8,349 nt of DNA from JBDTMC01 sp039934475. Its GTDB lineage: Bacteria; Acidobacteriota; Terriglobia; Bryobacterales; Bryobacteraceae. Positions 6,984 through 8,349 of the stretch are shown in pieces. The notes under the pieces were generated by a model. That model did no database searches. It was not told where the DNA came from and saw only the letters and a program-made list of their open reading frames with translations. A program made the translations under genes and the position numbers. The DNA is taken from assembly GCA_039934475.1 (NCBI GenBank), contig JBDTMC010000354.1, forward strand, positions 1-8,349. Reading direction: 5' to 3'. Each line of letters starts with the position of its first letter. Within the stretch, counting starts at the first letter, position 1.

Positions 6984-7616
6984 ATGACTTTTACGCACGC
7001 CATCGGGGCAGCCTGCAACCGGATCATCGTGTTGATCGTGGATGGATTGGCCTTGTCCAAGATTCATCCCAACGTCCTCACGTTTATTGGCCTCCTCATT
7101 AATGTCGGCGCCGCGGTTCTGCTGGGCATGGGCCGGTTCACCTCCGCTGGAATGGTGATCATCGGCGCGGGCATCTTCGATATGGTGGACGGGCGCGTGG
7201 CGCGGCAAACCAACCAGGTAACCAAGTTCGGCGGCTTCTTCGACTCCGTCCTTGACCGCTACTCCGACCTCGGCCTGCTGATGGGTCTGCTTGTTTACTA
7301 CGCTTCCATCAACCGCTATTTCTATGTCGTACTGACCGCCGTCGTTATGACGGCTTCTGTGATGATCAGCTACGCTCGGTCGCGGGCAGAAAACATTATT
7401 CCGCTCTGCAAGGTGGGTTTCATGGAGCGTCCGGAACGCGTTGTGCTGCTGATCATCGGCGCCCTCTTCAATCGGATGGCCCCGGTTCTGTGGGTGATTG
7501 CGGTGATGGGCAACCTCACCGTCATCCACCGCATGATGTACACCTGGCAGGAATCGCGCCATCTCGAGAATGCGCAACTGGGGCGGGCCGTGAAGACCGA
7601 CCTCACCGCGCGGTGA
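6984..7616 (+). CDS. CDP-alcohol phosphatidyltransferase, phosphatidylinositol-phosphate-synthase type
   Basis: An integral membrane enzyme of 210 residues that transfers a phosphatidyl group from CDP-diacylglycerol to an alcohol. It has the complete family signature D66-x2-D69-G-x2-A-R74-x8-G83-x3-D87-x3-D91, whose aspartates bind the metal and act in catalysis, and about six hydrophobic segments. The later motifs SYARSRAE (129-136) and MERPER (147-152) resemble the SYIKARAE and ERPER blocks of mycobacterial PgsA1, a phosphatidylinositol phosphate synthase, and of archaeal archaetidylinositol phosphate synthases, more than E. coli-type PgsA. The likely acceptor is therefore inositol-1-phosphate, an inference; glycerol-3-phosphate or another alcohol is possible. 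I chose ATG 6984; an in-frame TTG at 6954 overlaps the greA stop and would add ten polar residues, but has no ribosome-binding site. It lies 26 bases after greA and 27 before accA, so the three are probably co-transcribed. Confidence 0.85.
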   Translation: MTFTHAIGAACNRIIVLIVDGLALSKIHPNVLTFIGLLINVGAAVLLGMGRFTSAGMVIIGAGIFDMVDGRVARQTNQVTKFGGFFDSVLDRYSDLGLLMGLLVYYASINRYFYVVLTAVVMTASVMISYARSRAENIIPLCKVGFMERPERVVLLIIGALFNRMAPVLWVIAVMGNLTVIHRMMYTWQESRHLENAQLGRAVKTDLTAR

Positions 7617-7643
7617 CGATCTGCGAAAATCGGTATAGCCACC

Positions 7644-8349
7644 ATGGATGACAAACAGCAGAAGCTCGCGGCGTTGGAGCAGGAGCTCAATCAATTGAGG
7701 GAGAGCTACCAGGGCACTCAGGTTAGGGCCACCGATATTGAGAAGGAGATCGCCGCGCTGCACAGCCCGGAAATCCACCCGGCCTACCAGCGAGTCCAGT
7801 TGGCACGCCATCCGAAACGGCCCCATTCGCTGGACTACATTGAACGCCTGTTCACCGACTTTTCTGAGATTCATGGCGACCGCCATTATGCGGACGATCC
7901 TGCCATCATTTGCGGCATGGCCTTCTTCGACGGGCAGCCGGTGATGGTCGCCGGCCAGCAGAAGGGCCGGGACACCAAGCAGAACGTACACCGGAATTTC
8001 GCCATGCCGAAACCCGAAGGTTATCGGAAAGCACTCCGCGCCATGCGGCTGGCGGCAAAATTCCACCGTCCCATCATTACGCTGCTGGATACTCCGGGCG
8101 CCTATCCGGGGATTGACGCCGAAGAGCGCGGCCAAGCCGAAGCCATTGCTCTCAACCTTCGCGAAATGGCGCGGCTGGAAAGCCCGATCATCGTGGTGGT
8201 CATTGGTGAGGGTGGCAGCGGAGGCGCGCTGGCGCTGGGCGTGGGGAACCGTATCCTGATGATGGAGAATTCGGTATACAGCGTCATTTCGCCGGAAAGC
8301 TGTGCGGCCATCATCTACCGCGATTCCAAGCAGGCCGAACGCGCGGCTG
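7644..8349 (+). CDS. accA: Acetyl-CoA carboxylase carboxyltransferase subunit alpha (3' end cut by window)
   Basis: The first 235 codons of accA; the frame stays open to the window edge. Against the 319 residues of E. coli AccA roughly 85-110 residues are missing. A short helical, charged N-terminus (1-40) is followed by the carboxyltransferase domain. Family landmarks are LARHPKRPHSLDYI (53-66), GQQKGRDTK (104-112), MPKPEGYRKALR (121-132), LDTPGAYPG (148-156), ERGQAEAIA (161-169), the glycine-rich GEGGSGGALALGVG (188-201) that helps form the oxyanion hole, and YSVISPESCAAI (212-223). With AccD it moves the carboxyl group from carboxybiotin to acetyl-CoA, making malonyl-CoA for fatty acid synthesis in the cytoplasm. 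ATG 7644 is the only sensible start. No Shine-Dalgarno sequence precedes it; the upstream bases are TATAGCCACC. A GTGACG (7613-7618) and TATAGC (7634-7639) pair with a 15-base spacer could be a weak private promoter, but read-through from greA is simpler. Confidence 0.96.
   Translation, partial: MDDKQQKLAALEQELNQLRESYQGTQVRATDIEKEIAALHSPEIHPAYQRVQLARHPKRPHSLDYIERLFTDFSEIHGDRHYADDPAIICGMAFFDGQPVMVAGQQKGRDTKQNVHRNFAMPKPEGYRKALRAMRLAAKFHRPIITLLDTPGAYPGIDAEERGQAEAIALNLREMARLESPIIVVVIGEGGSGGALALGVGNRILMMENSVYSVISPESCAAIIYRDSKQAERAA

Noticed and set aside
6933..8135. 400-codon open frame on the minus strand
   Set aside because: It lies opposite the end of greA, the whole phosphatidyltransferase gene and much of accA, all of which have strong family motifs. 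Its product is rich in His and Arg with no recognisable domain, as expected from an antisense shadow in G+C-rich coding DNA.

Overview
The window looks like ordinary chromosomal DNA from an acidobacterium of the Solibacter/Bryobacter type. The main clue is the C-terminus of the first long gene, which carries the domain known as TIGR03437. That family is expanded in Candidatus Solibacter usitatus and its relatives and is rare elsewhere. The moderately high G+C coding DNA, the GTG starts and the weak Shine-Dalgarno signals agree with this. The taxon is an inference; no rRNA or tRNA gene is present to test it.

Layout. On the minus strand at the left edge is a gene for an F0 ATP synthase b-type subunit (atpF, 18-470). 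It is followed by what appears to be the overlapping start of a second gene, cut off by the window edge. A 204-base divergent intergenic region (471-674) separates it from the plus-strand genes. Next come two tandem genes for exported subtilisin-like serine proteases (675-3947 and 4035-6419). Both have a signal peptide, an I9-like propeptide, an S8 catalytic domain with an inserted PA domain and complete catalytic residues, and a beta-rich C-terminal region. They are clearly paralogous, but only the first has the Big-1-like plus TIGR03437 tail.

The right-hand part is a tight plus-strand housekeeping cluster behind a good -10 box: greA (6490-6957), a CDP-alcohol phosphatidyltransferase of the phosphatidylinositol-phosphate-synthase type (6984-7616), and the first 235 codons of accA (from 7644, running off the window). 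The last two both act in membrane lipid synthesis: AccA in malonyl-CoA supply and the transferase in head-group attachment.

I see no insertion sequence, CRISPR array, tRNA, phage or toxin-antitoxin gene, and no stretch over 300 bases without a gene. I did not find a convincing new multi-gene system. The points most worth a second look are the inositol-lipid-type transferase, the protease pair with its lineage-specific tail, and the apparently split ATP synthase locus.
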